In this document: in pieces, positions 33,691-42,368 of the stretch
Layout of the letters: the number at the start of each line of letters is the position of its first letter
How positions within the stretch are numbered: position 1 is the first letter of the stretch
Assembly (NCBI RefSeq): GCF_009901565.1
Contig: NZ_WXEW01000002.1
Span: 372,001 to 436,000, forward strand
DNA from: Herbidospora solisilvae
GTDB lineage: Bacteria > Actinomycetota > Actinomycetes > Streptosporangiales > Streptosporangiaceae
Direction of reading: 5' to 3'
DNA length: 64,000 nucleotides
Program-made: the position numbers and the translations under genes
Notes under the pieces: generated by a model
Told to the model about the DNA's origin: nothing
What the model saw: only the letters and a program-made list of their open reading frames with translations
The model's database searches: none

Positions 33691-33699
33691 GGGGAAGCG

Positions 33700-35070
33700 A
33701 TGCCCGACCTGCGCGTGTCCGGATCTCACCTCGTCGACCCGTCCGGGCGTCCGGTGCGCCTTCGTGGCGTCGGGCTCGGCGGCTGGCTCAACATGGAGAA
33801 CTTCATCACCGGCTATTCGGCCAACGAGTCGACCATGCGGGCGGCCGTCCGCGAGGTGCTCGGTGAGGAGCGCTCGGAGCTGTTCTTCGACCGCCTGCTG
33901 ACCTCGTTCTTCGGCCCGGAGGACGCCGACCTCTTACGGGACCTGGGCATGAACTGCGTCCGGATCCCGGTCAACTACCACCACTTCGAGTCGGACGACC
34001 GCCCGTTCGAGATCATCGAACACGGCTTCCGCCACCTCGACCGCGTCATCGGCCTGCTGGGCGAGCGCGGCATCTACAGCGTCATCGACCTGCACGCCCT
34101 GCCCGGCGCGCAGAACCAGCACTGGCACTCCGACAACCCCACCCACATCGCCTCCTTCTGGCGCTACCGCCAGTTCCAGGACCGCGCGGTGCACCTGTGG
34201 GAGGCCATGGCCGACCGCTACAAGGACAACCCGTGGGTGGCCGGCTACAACCCCATCAACGAGCCCGGCGACGTGCACGGCCGGGTCGTCGGCCCCTTCT
34301 ACGACCGCCTGGTCAAGGCGATCCGCGCGGTCGACCCCGGCCACGTGCTGTTCCTCGACGGCAACACCTACTCGACCGACTTCTCGATCTTCCGCGAGGT
34401 GTACGAGAACACGGTCTTCGTCTGCCACGACTACGCCTTGGCCGGCTTCGCGCACGGCGGCCCCTACCCCGGCGAGACGCGCGGCGAATGGGTCGACCGC
34501 TCGACCCTGGAGGCCACCTTCGAGCGGCGCACGGTGTTCCAGCGGGAGACCGGCACCCCCATCTGGGTGGGCGAGTTCGGCCCCGTCTACACCGGGAACC
34601 CCGAGGTCGACGGGCAGCGCTACCAGATCCTCCGCGACCAGCTAGAGATCTTCGACGCGCATTCGGCGGGGTGGTCGCTCTGGACGTACAAGGACGTCGG
34701 CCTCCAGGGACTCGTGACGGCCGGTGAACCTTACATCGGAGTTTTCGGCGACTTCATCGCCAAGAAGGGCCGTCTCGGGGCCGACCGGTGGGGCTCGACG
34801 ATGGAGGAGATGGCCGGGGAACTGGCGCCGCTGCACCAGTTCATGGAGGCGGAGTTCCCCTCCTGGGACCCCTACCCCTGGGGCGCGCGCTACCAGATCG
34901 ACGACCTCATCCGGCACATCATGATCGCCCAGGCCCTCGTCCCCGAGTACGCCGAGGTCTTCCGCGGCCGCTCCGACGAGGAGCTGCTGGCCCTGGCCGA
35001 CTCCTTCGCGCTCGCCTCCTGTGCCCGGCGTCAGCCCCTGCTCGACCTGCTCCACGAGAACCTGCACTAG
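33700..35070 (+). CDS. Glycoside hydrolase family 5 (intracellular glucanase-like)
   Basis: A 456-residue GH5 TIM-barrel enzyme. The start VDPSGRPVRLRGVGLGGWLNMENF is that of exo-glucanase/beta-glucosidase-like GH5 members. The acid/base is Glu188 in PINEPGD, preceded by the Asn, and the nucleophile is Glu292 in VGEFGPVY. No signal peptide is seen, so it likely works in the cytoplasm on imported oligosaccharides. ATG 33700 is supported by AAGGGGAAG just upstream; the longer frame to 33646 includes the operator. First gene of the operon; GH10 follows after 12 nt. Confidence 0.9.
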   Translation: MPDLRVSGSHLVDPSGRPVRLRGVGLGGWLNMENFITGYSANESTMRAAVREVLGEERSELFFDRLLTSFFGPEDADLLRDLGMNCVRIPVNYHHFESDDRPFEIIEHGFRHLDRVIGLLGERGIYSVIDLHALPGAQNQHWHSDNPTHIASFWRYRQFQDRAVHLWEAMADRYKDNPWVAGYNPINEPGDVHGRVVGPFYDRLVKAIRAVDPGHVLFLDGNTYSTDFSIFREVYENTVFVCHDYALAGFAHGGPYPGETRGEWVDRSTLEATFERRTVFQRETGTPIWVGEFGPVYTGNPEVDGQRYQILRDQLEIFDAHSAGWSLWTYKDVGLQGLVTAGEPYIGVFGDFIAKKGRLGADRWGSTMEEMAGELAPLHQFMEAEFPSWDPYPWGARYQIDDLIRHIMIAQALVPEYAEVFRGRSDEELLALADSFALASCARRQPLLDLLHENLH

Positions 35071-35082
35071 GAGACCTCCCTC

Positions 35083-37965
35083 ATGTTCCGAGCCGCGACG
35101 GCCTTGCTGCTCGTCCTGTTATGCCTGGCCGTCCCGGCTAGGGCGGATGTCACCACCATCGCCACCTACGACTTCTCCTCCGGCGCGCAGGGCTGGGGCC
35201 CGCGCGGCGACGGGGTCGTGCTCGACACCTCCTCCGGCGCGCTGCGCGTCACCGGGCGGACGCAGAACTGGATGGGCGCCCAGATCACCCCGCCCTTCGA
35301 GAAGGGCGTCACCTACACGGTGACCGCCCGCGTCTCCGGGGCGGTCGCGCTGACCGTCGAGCGCACCCCGGCGGGCGGCTCGACCACCTGGGAGCGGGTC
35401 GGCGCGGCGACGTCCGCCCCGGGGGAGTTCACCGAGTTGTCCGGGACGTACGGCTACTCGGCCGACTCGACCCTGAACCTCTACTTCGAGAGCGCCGACG
35501 CGACGGCCGAGTTCACGGTCGACGACATCGTCGTCACGTCGGACGGTGACCCCACGCAGTCGGGCCTGTCCACCGACTTCGAGACGGGGACCGCGCAGGG
35601 CTGGAACCCGCGCGGCGGGGCGGCGCTCACCGCGTCGGGCGCCGCGGCGCACGCCGGGGCCTTCGGGCTCGCCGTCACGAACCGCCAGGCCTCCTGGGAC
35701 GGGCCGTCGCTGAACGTGCTCGGCAAGCTGGCCAAGGGCGCCAAGTACACGCTGTCGGTCTGGGTCCGCAGCGCCGAGGCGCAGTCGCTCGGCCTGTCGA
35801 TCGAGCGGCGGCAGAACGGCACGCCCTCCTACGAGCGTGTCGTCGCCCCCGCCTCCGTCACCGGCTGGACCCGGCTGACCGGCACCTACACCCTCGCCCA
35901 CGACGTCGACTTCCTGAGCGTCTACGTCGAGTCCGCCGAGGGCGTGCTGCCGTTCGAGATGGACGACTTCACGCTGGAGTACGTCGAGCCCAAACCCATC
36001 CAGACCGACATCCCCTCGCTCAAGGACACCGTGCCCTTCACGCTCGGCGCGGCCTTCCACCGGGGCGCCACCCTCGGCGAGCACGCCAAGCTGATCAACA
36101 AGCACTACGGGAGCGTCACCCCCGGCAACGCGCTGAAGTGGGACGCGACCGAGCCGGCCGAAGGTCGGTTCACCTTCGACGAGGGCGACGCCCTGGTCGA
36201 CTTCGCCACCGGCAACGGCCTGGAGTTCCGCGGCCACACCCTCGTCTGGCACAGCCAGACCCCCGCGTGGGTCTTCGAGGGCGCCACCAAGGAGGTCCTG
36301 CTCCAGCGCGTCGAGAACCACATCCGCGCCGTGATGGGCCGCTACAAGGGCCGCATCGGCACCTGGGACGTCGTCAACGAGGTCATCGACGAGAACCAGC
36401 CCGACGGCCTGCGCCGCTCGCCGTGGTTCGAGATCACCGGCCTGGACTACATCCGGACCGCGTTCCGGGTCGCCCGCGAGGTCGACCCAGCCGCGACGCT
36501 GGTGTTCAACGACTACAACACCGAGTTCCCGCGCAAGCGGGAGGCGATGTACAAGGTCGTCAAGCAGCTCCGCGACGAGGGCGTGCCGATCGACGCCGTC
36601 GGCCACCAGCTCCACGTCAACATCGAGCAGCCGCCGGCGTACTTCATCGAGGACACCATCGAGCGGTTCGCGACGCTGGGCGTGGAGCAGCAGGTCACCG
36701 AGCTCGACGTGTCGGTCTACACCGACTTCGTGTCGACCTACCCGACGGTGCCCGCCGACGTGCTGGCCCGGCAGGGCCACCGCTACAAGGAGATCTTCGA
36801 CGTCTTCCGCCGGCAGGCCGCGAAGTTGTCGTCGGTGACGATCTGGGGCGTGGCCGACGACGAGACCTGGTTGTCGACCTTCCCGATCAACCGCGTCAAC
36901 GCGCCGCTGCCCTTCGACGACGAACTCCAGGCCAAGCCCGCGTTCTGGGGCGTCGCCGACCCGTCGAAGCTGCCCGCGTCGCGGCTCGCGTTGGTCGTGC
37001 CGGCCGGGACCGTCACCGTCGACGGCAAGCGCGACCCGCAGTGGGACCGGCAGCCGGACCGGCCCGTGGCCCGGGTCGGGGCCGTGTCGGCCGCCTTCCA
37101 GCTGCGAAAGGCCCCTTCGGGGGTGTACGTCTTCGCGGACGTCACCGACACGACCGACGACACGACCGACTCCCTGACGCTGAAGCTCGGATCGGGGACC
37201 TACAAGATCCAGCGCGGCGGCACCCACGCCCAGGGCTTCAAGGCGCACACCAGGAAGACCGACGGAGGCTGGCAGGCCGAGGCACTGCTGCCGTCCGGCT
37301 CGGCCAGCACCCTCGACCTGACCGTCGACGACGCCGCCACCGGCCCCGACGCGGTCTTCAGCGGGACCCTGACGTTCGTCCCCGAGGTGAAGGAGTTCAC
37401 CGCGCCGAAGGAGACCCCCGTGGTCGACGGCGTCGCCGAGGCGGTCTGGAACAAGGCCACCCCGGTCGACACCGGCACCTGGATCCAGGGCACGTCGGGC
37501 GCCACGGCCAAGGTCCGGGCGTTGTGGTCGCCCTCGGGTGTCCTGTACGTCCTGGCGAAGGTCACCGACCCCGTCCTCAGCGAGGAGTCGCCGAACGCGT
37601 GGGAGGAGGACAGCGTCGAGATCTTCGTCGACCCCGAGAACAACAAGACCAAGGGCTATGACGACGACGACGGCCAGTACCGGATCTCCTTCACCGGCGC
37701 CGAGTCGATCGGCGGCACCTTCGACGCCTTCGCGATCCGCGGCAACCTGACGAGCGCCGTGTCGCGGACCTCCGCCGGTTACGTCGTCGAGGCCGCGATC
37801 AAGCTGCCGACGGTGACCCTGTCGCGCGACCGGGTGCTCGGCTTCGACGTGCAGATCAACGACGCCACCGGCGCGGCCCGTACCGCGGCGGTCACCTGGC
37901 ACGACCCGACCGGACAGAGCTATCTGTCCACGGCGCGATGGGGAGTGCTACGGCTCGGTAAGTAG
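35083..37965 (+). CDS. Secreted modular endo-xylanase (CBM-CBM-GH10-CBM9)
   Basis: A 960-residue secreted xylanase. A signal peptide (cut at about residue 22) is followed by two CBM4/9-type carbohydrate-binding modules (about 25-155 and 155-298, both with W..P/R-G and TFTVDD/FEMDDF ends). The GH10 barrel spans about 305-625, with acid/base Glu433 in WDVVNEV and nucleophile Glu540 in VTELDVS. The C-terminal 320 residues form a CBM9-like tandem: one degenerate copy after VTVDGKRDPQWDRQ and one full copy with DGVAEAVWNKATPV and DSVEIFVDPENN. It should cleave beta-1,4-xylan backbone outside the cell and supply xylo-oligosaccharides to the ABC transporter. Confidence 0.95.
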   Translation: MFRAATALLLVLLCLAVPARADVTTIATYDFSSGAQGWGPRGDGVVLDTSSGALRVTGRTQNWMGAQITPPFEKGVTYTVTARVSGAVALTVERTPAGGSTTWERVGAATSAPGEFTELSGTYGYSADSTLNLYFESADATAEFTVDDIVVTSDGDPTQSGLSTDFETGTAQGWNPRGGAALTASGAAAHAGAFGLAVTNRQASWDGPSLNVLGKLAKGAKYTLSVWVRSAEAQSLGLSIERRQNGTPSYERVVAPASVTGWTRLTGTYTLAHDVDFLSVYVESAEGVLPFEMDDFTLEYVEPKPIQTDIPSLKDTVPFTLGAAFHRGATLGEHAKLINKHYGSVTPGNALKWDATEPAEGRFTFDEGDALVDFATGNGLEFRGHTLVWHSQTPAWVFEGATKEVLLQRVENHIRAVMGRYKGRIGTWDVVNEVIDENQPDGLRRSPWFEITGLDYIRTAFRVAREVDPAATLVFNDYNTEFPRKREAMYKVVKQLRDEGVPIDAVGHQLHVNIEQPPAYFIEDTIERFATLGVEQQVTELDVSVYTDFVSTYPTVPADVLARQGHRYKEIFDVFRRQAAKLSSVTIWGVADDETWLSTFPINRVNAPLPFDDELQAKPAFWGVADPSKLPASRLALVVPAGTVTVDGKRDPQWDRQPDRPVARVGAVSAAFQLRKAPSGVYVFADVTDTTDDTTDSLTLKLGSGTYKIQRGGTHAQGFKAHTRKTDGGWQAEALLPSGSASTLDLTVDDAATGPDAVFSGTLTFVPEVKEFTAPKETPVVDGVAEAVWNKATPVDTGTWIQGTSGATAKVRALWSPSGVLYVLAKVTDPVLSEESPNAWEEDSVEIFVDPENNKTKGYDDDDGQYRISFTGAESIGGTFDAFAIRGNLTSAVSRTSAGYVVEAAIKLPTVTLSRDRVLGFDVQINDATGAARTAAVTWHDPTGQSYLSTARWGVLRLGK

Positions 37966-37989
37966 TGCATGGTCCAATAGGTTCTGGCA

Positions 37990-38023
37990 CCGGGCCCCGC
38001 CTTCCGCAGCGTGCGGGGCCCGG
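37990..38023 (+). terminator. Strong hairpin between GH10 and GH43 genes
   Basis: An 11-bp perfect stem CCGGGCCCCGC/GCGGGGCCCGG (37990-38000 and 38013-38023) with a 12 nt loop lies 25 nt after the GH10 stop and 27 nt before the GH43 GTG. No T-run follows, so it may be a factor-assisted terminator or an attenuator/mRNA-stabilising element separating GH10 from GH43. Confidence 0.55.
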
Positions 38024-38050
38024 CGCCACTCAGCCCGGAGGCTCCCGCCG

Positions 38051-39583
38051 GTGTCCACCAACCCCGTTCTGCCCGGTTTCCATCCCGACCCCTCGATCTG
38101 CCGCGTCGGCGCCGACTACTACCTGGTGACCTCGTCGTTCGAGTGGTTCCCGGGGGTGCCGATCTTCCACAGCAGGGACCTGACGCACTGGCGGCAGCTC
38201 GGCCACGTGTGCCACGACCTGGACCTCGACGGCCTCAAGCCGTCGGCGGGCATCTTCGCCCCGACCATCCGCCACCACGACGGCGTCTTCTACATGATCA
38301 CGACGTTGATGGAGACGGCCGGCAACTTCCTGGTCACCGCCACCTCGCCCGAGGGGCCGTGGACCGACCCGGTCTGGTTCCCCGAGACCCGCGGCTTCGA
38401 CCCCTCCCTGTTCTTCGACGACGACGGCCGCTGCTGGATGCACGGCACCCGCGAACGCGAGAACAAGGAGTACGACGGCGACACCGAGATCTGGCTCCGC
38501 GAGCTCGACCTGACGTCGCTGAAGCTGGTCGGCGACGAACACGTCATCTGGACGCCCCACCTGCGCGGCGCGATCTGGGCCGAGGGCCCCCACATCTACA
38601 AGATCGGCGGCTGGTACTACCTGCTGACCTCCGAGGGCGGCACCGCCGAGGAGCACGCGGTCATGGTGGCCCGCTCCCGCACCCTCACCGGCCCCTACGC
38701 CGGCAACCCGCGCAACCCCGTGCTGACCCACCGCCACCTGGGCCTGCGCCACCCGATCACCTCGACGGGCCACCCCGACCTGGTCGAGACCCCTGACGGC
38801 GAGTGGTGGTCGGTCCTGCTGGCCACCCGCCCCTACGGCGGCACCGACGCCACCCCCCTGGAGATGGCGGCCGTCCGGCGGGAACACGGCTACAACCTGG
38901 GCCGCGAGACCTTCCTGACCCGGGTGACCTGGGAAGACGAATGGCCCGTCTTCGACCAGGTGACCCTCGACTTCGCGGGCCCGTCCCTGCCGGTCCACCG
39001 GTGGCCGGCCGCCCCGGCGTGCGACCACTTCCACCGGCTCGACCCGGTCTGGCAGTTCCTCCGCACGCCGCGCGAGACGTTCTGGACGGTCGGCGACGGC
39101 CTGACCCTGAAGGTGCGCCCGCCCGGCCTGACCGAACACGGCAACCCCAGCCTGGTGGCCCGCCCGCAGGCCCACATCGACTTCGCCGTCCACACCGAAC
39201 TGACCTTCACCCCCGGGGCGGGGGAGCACGCCGGCCTGGCCCTGATCCAGAACGACGACTTCCACATCCGCCTCTCCCTGCGCCCCGGCGGCCTCGAACT
39301 CATCCACCGCGCCGAAGGCGTCGACACCCTCGCCGGGTGGGCCGACGCCGCCGGGGGCCGCGTGTGGCTGAGCTTCGAGGCCCACGGCCAGGACTACCAG
39401 GCCCGCTACGCCCTCTCGCCCGGCGAGTGGCGCCCCCTGGGGCCGCCGCTCGACGGCCGCATCCTGAGCTCGACGGTGGCGGGCGGCTTCATCGGCACGA
39501 TGATCGCCCTGTACGCGACCTCGGAGGGACGGGAGAGCTCGAATTCGGCGCGTTTTTCCTGGTTTGACTATCAGGCGCTCTGA
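38051..39583 (+). CDS. Glycoside hydrolase family 43 beta-xylosidase
   Basis: A 510-residue GH43 enzyme of the xylan beta-xylosidase type. The five-bladed propeller has the general base Asp13 in FHPDPS, the pKa modulator Asp in GFDPSLFF and the acid Glu in IWAEGPH. The C-terminal 200 residues form the beta-sandwich common to GH43 subfamily 11 (xylosidases with DUF1349/LamG-like domain). No signal peptide, so it acts on imported xylo-oligosaccharides. GTG start at 38051. Its place after GH10 fits stepwise xylan breakdown: extracellular cutting, import, and release of xylose. Confidence 0.93.
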   Translation: MSTNPVLPGFHPDPSICRVGADYYLVTSSFEWFPGVPIFHSRDLTHWRQLGHVCHDLDLDGLKPSAGIFAPTIRHHDGVFYMITTLMETAGNFLVTATSPEGPWTDPVWFPETRGFDPSLFFDDDGRCWMHGTRERENKEYDGDTEIWLRELDLTSLKLVGDEHVIWTPHLRGAIWAEGPHIYKIGGWYYLLTSEGGTAEEHAVMVARSRTLTGPYAGNPRNPVLTHRHLGLRHPITSTGHPDLVETPDGEWWSVLLATRPYGGTDATPLEMAAVRREHGYNLGRETFLTRVTWEDEWPVFDQVTLDFAGPSLPVHRWPAAPACDHFHRLDPVWQFLRTPRETFWTVGDGLTLKVRPPGLTEHGNPSLVARPQAHIDFAVHTELTFTPGAGEHAGLALIQNDDFHIRLSLRPGGLELIHRAEGVDTLAGWADAAGGRVWLSFEAHGQDYQARYALSPGEWRPLGPPLDGRILSSTVAGGFIGTMIALYATSEGRESSNSARFSWFDYQAL

Positions 39584-39648
39584 CATTCGAGCGCGTGTTC
39601 TACTGAAACGGGTGCGCGCAAAGTAATCGGTCGGTAACGTCCTGACGT

Positions 39649-40500
39649 GTGCCGACAACACAACACGATTCACTCAACCAGCTCTTCCGAGAACGGCCTC
39701 AGCTCGCCCTCGACCTGGTCAGGCGGGCCAAACTGCTGGAGGTGCCCGATGGTCTCCCCGTCCGGGCACACCAGCTCGAACTGAGCGACCGCGTCTCCAA
39801 GGAGCTCCGTCCCGACCTGCTGCTCACCCTCGGTCCCGAGCGTGAGCCCTACGCGGCGCTGATCGTCGAGATGCAGCTGCAGCCCTCCGAGGCCAAGGCC
39901 CGGCAACTGCCGCGCTACGCGGCCGCGGTGTGGCTGCATCTCGACTGTCCCGTCCACGTCGTGGTCGTCTGCCCGGACAGACGCACCGCCCGCTGGGCCG
40001 CCACCCGCATGCCCACCGAGCTCGAAACCCTCTACGTGGAGCCGCTGGCCATCGGGCCCGACGACATCCCCCTGGTCACCAGGGCGCAGGTCGCCGACAA
40101 TCCCGAGCTCGCCACGCTCTCCCTGATGGCCCACGGCGCCGACCCGGGGGTGGCGGAGGACATCCTCGACGGATTCGACGGCCTGCCCGTCGAACACGCT
40201 GCGTATTACTATCAATACGCGTTCCACTTCGCCGCCGAGTCGGCCAAACACCGATTGGAGCAGGTCGTGAAGACCAAACCCGTGTTCAGCCCGTTCGCCA
40301 GGGAACACTTCGGCGAAGGCGTCGCCGTGGGCGAGACCCAGGGCGAGATCAAGTCACTCCTCACCATCCTCGACGCCCGCGGCCTGACCCTCGACGACCG
40401 TCAGCGCGAGACGGTGACCGCGTGCACCGACTCGGCGCAGATCCTCGAGTGGGTCAGGCGCGCCGCGGTGGTCGACGAGGCCGCTGAGCTGTTCGTCTGA
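39649..40500 (+). CDS. Rpn/PD-(D/E)XK nuclease-like protein
   Basis: A 283-residue cytoplasmic protein with an N-terminal fold of Rpn/transposase-type PD-(D/E)XK nucleases: the catalytic pattern appears as LRPDLLL (Asp56) ... ALIVEMQLQ (Glu74-x-Gln76), and a second helix-strand AVWLHLDCPVHVVVV follows. The C-terminal half is helical and contains EGVAVGETQGEIKSLLTIL, as seen in DUF4351-type partners. Similar proteins are multi-copy in actinomycetes; some Rpn proteins promote recombination or act in phage defence, but function here is unproven. GTG start. It lies on the same strand as GH43, 65 nt on, and converges with the peptidase. Confidence 0.6.
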   Translation: MPTTQHDSLNQLFRERPQLALDLVRRAKLLEVPDGLPVRAHQLELSDRVSKELRPDLLLTLGPEREPYAALIVEMQLQPSEAKARQLPRYAAAVWLHLDCPVHVVVVCPDRRTARWAATRMPTELETLYVEPLAIGPDDIPLVTRAQVADNPELATLSLMAHGADPGVAEDILDGFDGLPVEHAAYYYQYAFHFAAESAKHRLEQVVKTKPVFSPFAREHFGEGVAVGETQGEIKSLLTILDARGLTLDDRQRETVTACTDSAQILEWVRRAAVVDEAAELFV

Positions 40501-40508
40501 GTTCTCGT

Positions 40509-42293
40509 CTAACGCAGGTGGCGGTTGAGCCAGTGGAGCATTCTCTCTGAGCGGTCGATGCGTCGATCCAGGCGGGCGTCGTGGGTCATCGAGTGGCCCG
40601 AGTCCGGATAGAGGACGTACTCCACCTCCCTCCTCAGCCGTCGCAAGGCGACGAACATCTGTTCCGCGTCCGAGGGCGGGCAGCGGTAGTCCTGTTCTCC
40701 CTGCAACAGCAGCAGCGGGGTCGTGATCCTCGCCACGTTGCGCAGCGGACTGATCTTCCAGAGGTGGGCCACCCCCTCTTCCGTCCAGGTGTCGCCCAGG
40801 CCCGAGTCCACGTCGTAGACGGCTCCGAGGTCGCAGGCGGCGAAGCCCGACACCTGGTTCGTCACCCCGTTCTGGCTGATGGCCGCCGCGAAGCGCTCGC
40901 TCGTGCCGATGAGCCAGTTGACCAGGAAGCCTCCGTAGGAGTTGCCGTAGCAGGCCAGTTCTCCGGCCAGGCCCGACTCCGTCAGGTGGTCGAGGACGGT
41001 GTGGCAGTCGGCGGCGTCCGGGCCGCCCCAGTCCGCGCCGAGCGCGTCGCCCCACGCGCGGCCCCGGTGGAAGGAACCCCGGATGTTGGGGCGCACGACC
41101 AGGTAGCCCGCCGACGCCAGGAGCAGCGCGTCGGAGTCGGGGGCCACCGGCCAGGCCCAGGCGGGGCCGCCGTGCAGGGCCAACACCGTGGGCAGGCCCC
41201 GGGCGGTGTCGAGGTCGGTTCCCGGCGGGGCGGTCAGGAAGACCTGCACGCCGTCGATCTCGATCTCCCGCTGGACGGGGGCCGGGTGCCGCGAGAGCCA
41301 GACCGAGCCCGAGGGCATCAGCCGCGTCAGCGGGTCGAGGCGGTAGAGGTCGGGGCGGGCGGCGCCGCCGAACGACACGATGGCGCAGACCACGCCGCCG
41401 CCTTCCGCGAGGGCGTGCACCACCGGGTCGAGTTCCCGCGGGGTCAGGTCGCGGCCGGTCCTCAGGTCGTGGGCGTACTCGCGGCCGTCGTCGCAGATCA
41501 CCGTCAGGCGTTCGTCGGTGGTGGGGGCCTGGCCGGCGAACCGGTCCAGGTGGGCCGTCAGGGGCTCGGTCTCGTGCCAGACGGTTTCCGGGTCCCAGTC
41601 GGTGGGGCGGCGGACCGGGGGCGCGACCGCGACGACGTCGCCATCCTCGGTGTACGTGAAACGCAGGACCGGGCCGGTCAGATTCGTCCGCCGGGTGAGT
41701 TCGCCGGTCAGGGTGACCTCGTGGACCTGTGGGTGGGGGTCGCGGTCGTCGCCCAGGTCGGCGATGAAGCCGATCTTCTCCCCGTGGACGCGCAGGCACG
41801 ACGCCCACCAGTCGCCGCTCGTCAGGCGTTCCACCGTCTCGCCCACCACGTGGACGTGGGTCGGGTACAGGCGCAGGCCGTGGCCCTCCTCGCGCCAGTC
41901 GAGGCGGCGGATCACGCGGGCGACGTCGCCGCGCGTCACGGGTGACTCGTCGTCGGCCGCCAGGACGGCGAAACGACTCTCGTCGAGCCAGGCGAACTCG
42001 GCGACGCCCCGTCTGAACGCCGTCACCGTGCGGGCGGGGCCGCCGTCGAGGGGGCGTACCCAGACCTGGTTCCCGTGCAGGTAGGCGATGGACGTACCGG
42101 ACGGAGAGAACGCCGGGGCGGAGGCCTCGGCGGTGAGGACCCTGGGCGGGCCGCCGGCCGTCGGGACGAGCAGGAGGCGGTGGCGTTCGCGGCCCGCGAC
42201 GACGCGGCGTTCGACGACGGCGACGTGGCGGCCGTCGGGGGAGACGGTCAGTCCGGTGAGCAGACGGTCGGTCGCCAGGTCCTTCGGTCGCAT
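40509..42293 (-). CDS. S9-family prolyl oligopeptidase
   Basis: A 594-residue serine peptidase. An N-terminal seven-bladed beta-propeller (about 1-340; repeated VSPDGRHVAVV, FSPSGTSIAYL) gates a C-terminal alpha/beta hydrolase with GNSYGGF (Ser nucleophile), Asp in GEQDYRCP and His in DSGHSM. The HGGPAW oxyanion block confirms the family. No signal peptide, so it works in the cytoplasm, probably on short peptides or acyl-aminoacyl peptides. ATG 42293 is chosen because GGGAGA lies just upstream. It is divergent from the amidohydrolase operon, with a palindrome between them. Confidence 0.9.
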   Translation of the reverse strand: MRPKDLATDRLLTGLTVSPDGRHVAVVERRVVAGRERHRLLLVPTAGGPPRVLTAEASAPAFSPSGTSIAYLHGNQVWVRPLDGGPARTVTAFRRGVAEFAWLDESRFAVLAADDESPVTRGDVARVIRRLDWREEGHGLRLYPTHVHVVGETVERLTSGDWWASCLRVHGEKIGFIADLGDDRDPHPQVHEVTLTGELTRRTNLTGPVLRFTYTEDGDVVAVAPPVRRPTDWDPETVWHETEPLTAHLDRFAGQAPTTDERLTVICDDGREYAHDLRTGRDLTPRELDPVVHALAEGGGVVCAIVSFGGAARPDLYRLDPLTRLMPSGSVWLSRHPAPVQREIEIDGVQVFLTAPPGTDLDTARGLPTVLALHGGPAWAWPVAPDSDALLLASAGYLVVRPNIRGSFHRGRAWGDALGADWGGPDAADCHTVLDHLTESGLAGELACYGNSYGGFLVNWLIGTSERFAAAISQNGVTNQVSGFAACDLGAVYDVDSGLGDTWTEEGVAHLWKISPLRNVARITTPLLLLQGEQDYRCPPSDAEQMFVALRRLRREVEYVLYPDSGHSMTHDARLDRRIDRSERMLHWLNRHLR

Positions 42294-42332
42294 CGGATCT
42301 CCCGTTATTGCCAAGGTAAACCCTGCTGTGTT

Positions 42333-42346
42333 TGAGTAGCGACTCA
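42333..42346. promoter_or_regulatory. Palindrome in the divergent S9 peptidase/amidohydrolase spacer
   Basis: TGAGT-AGCG-ACTCA (42333-42346) is a perfect 5-bp inverted repeat in the 75 nt between two divergent starts. Looser flanking symmetry (CTGT/ACAG) extends it. It is a reasonable operator for the TetR regulator encoded at the far end of the operon (50532), but this is inference. Confidence 0.4.
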
Positions 42347-42368
42347 GTAAAACAGGAGGGGAGGACCG

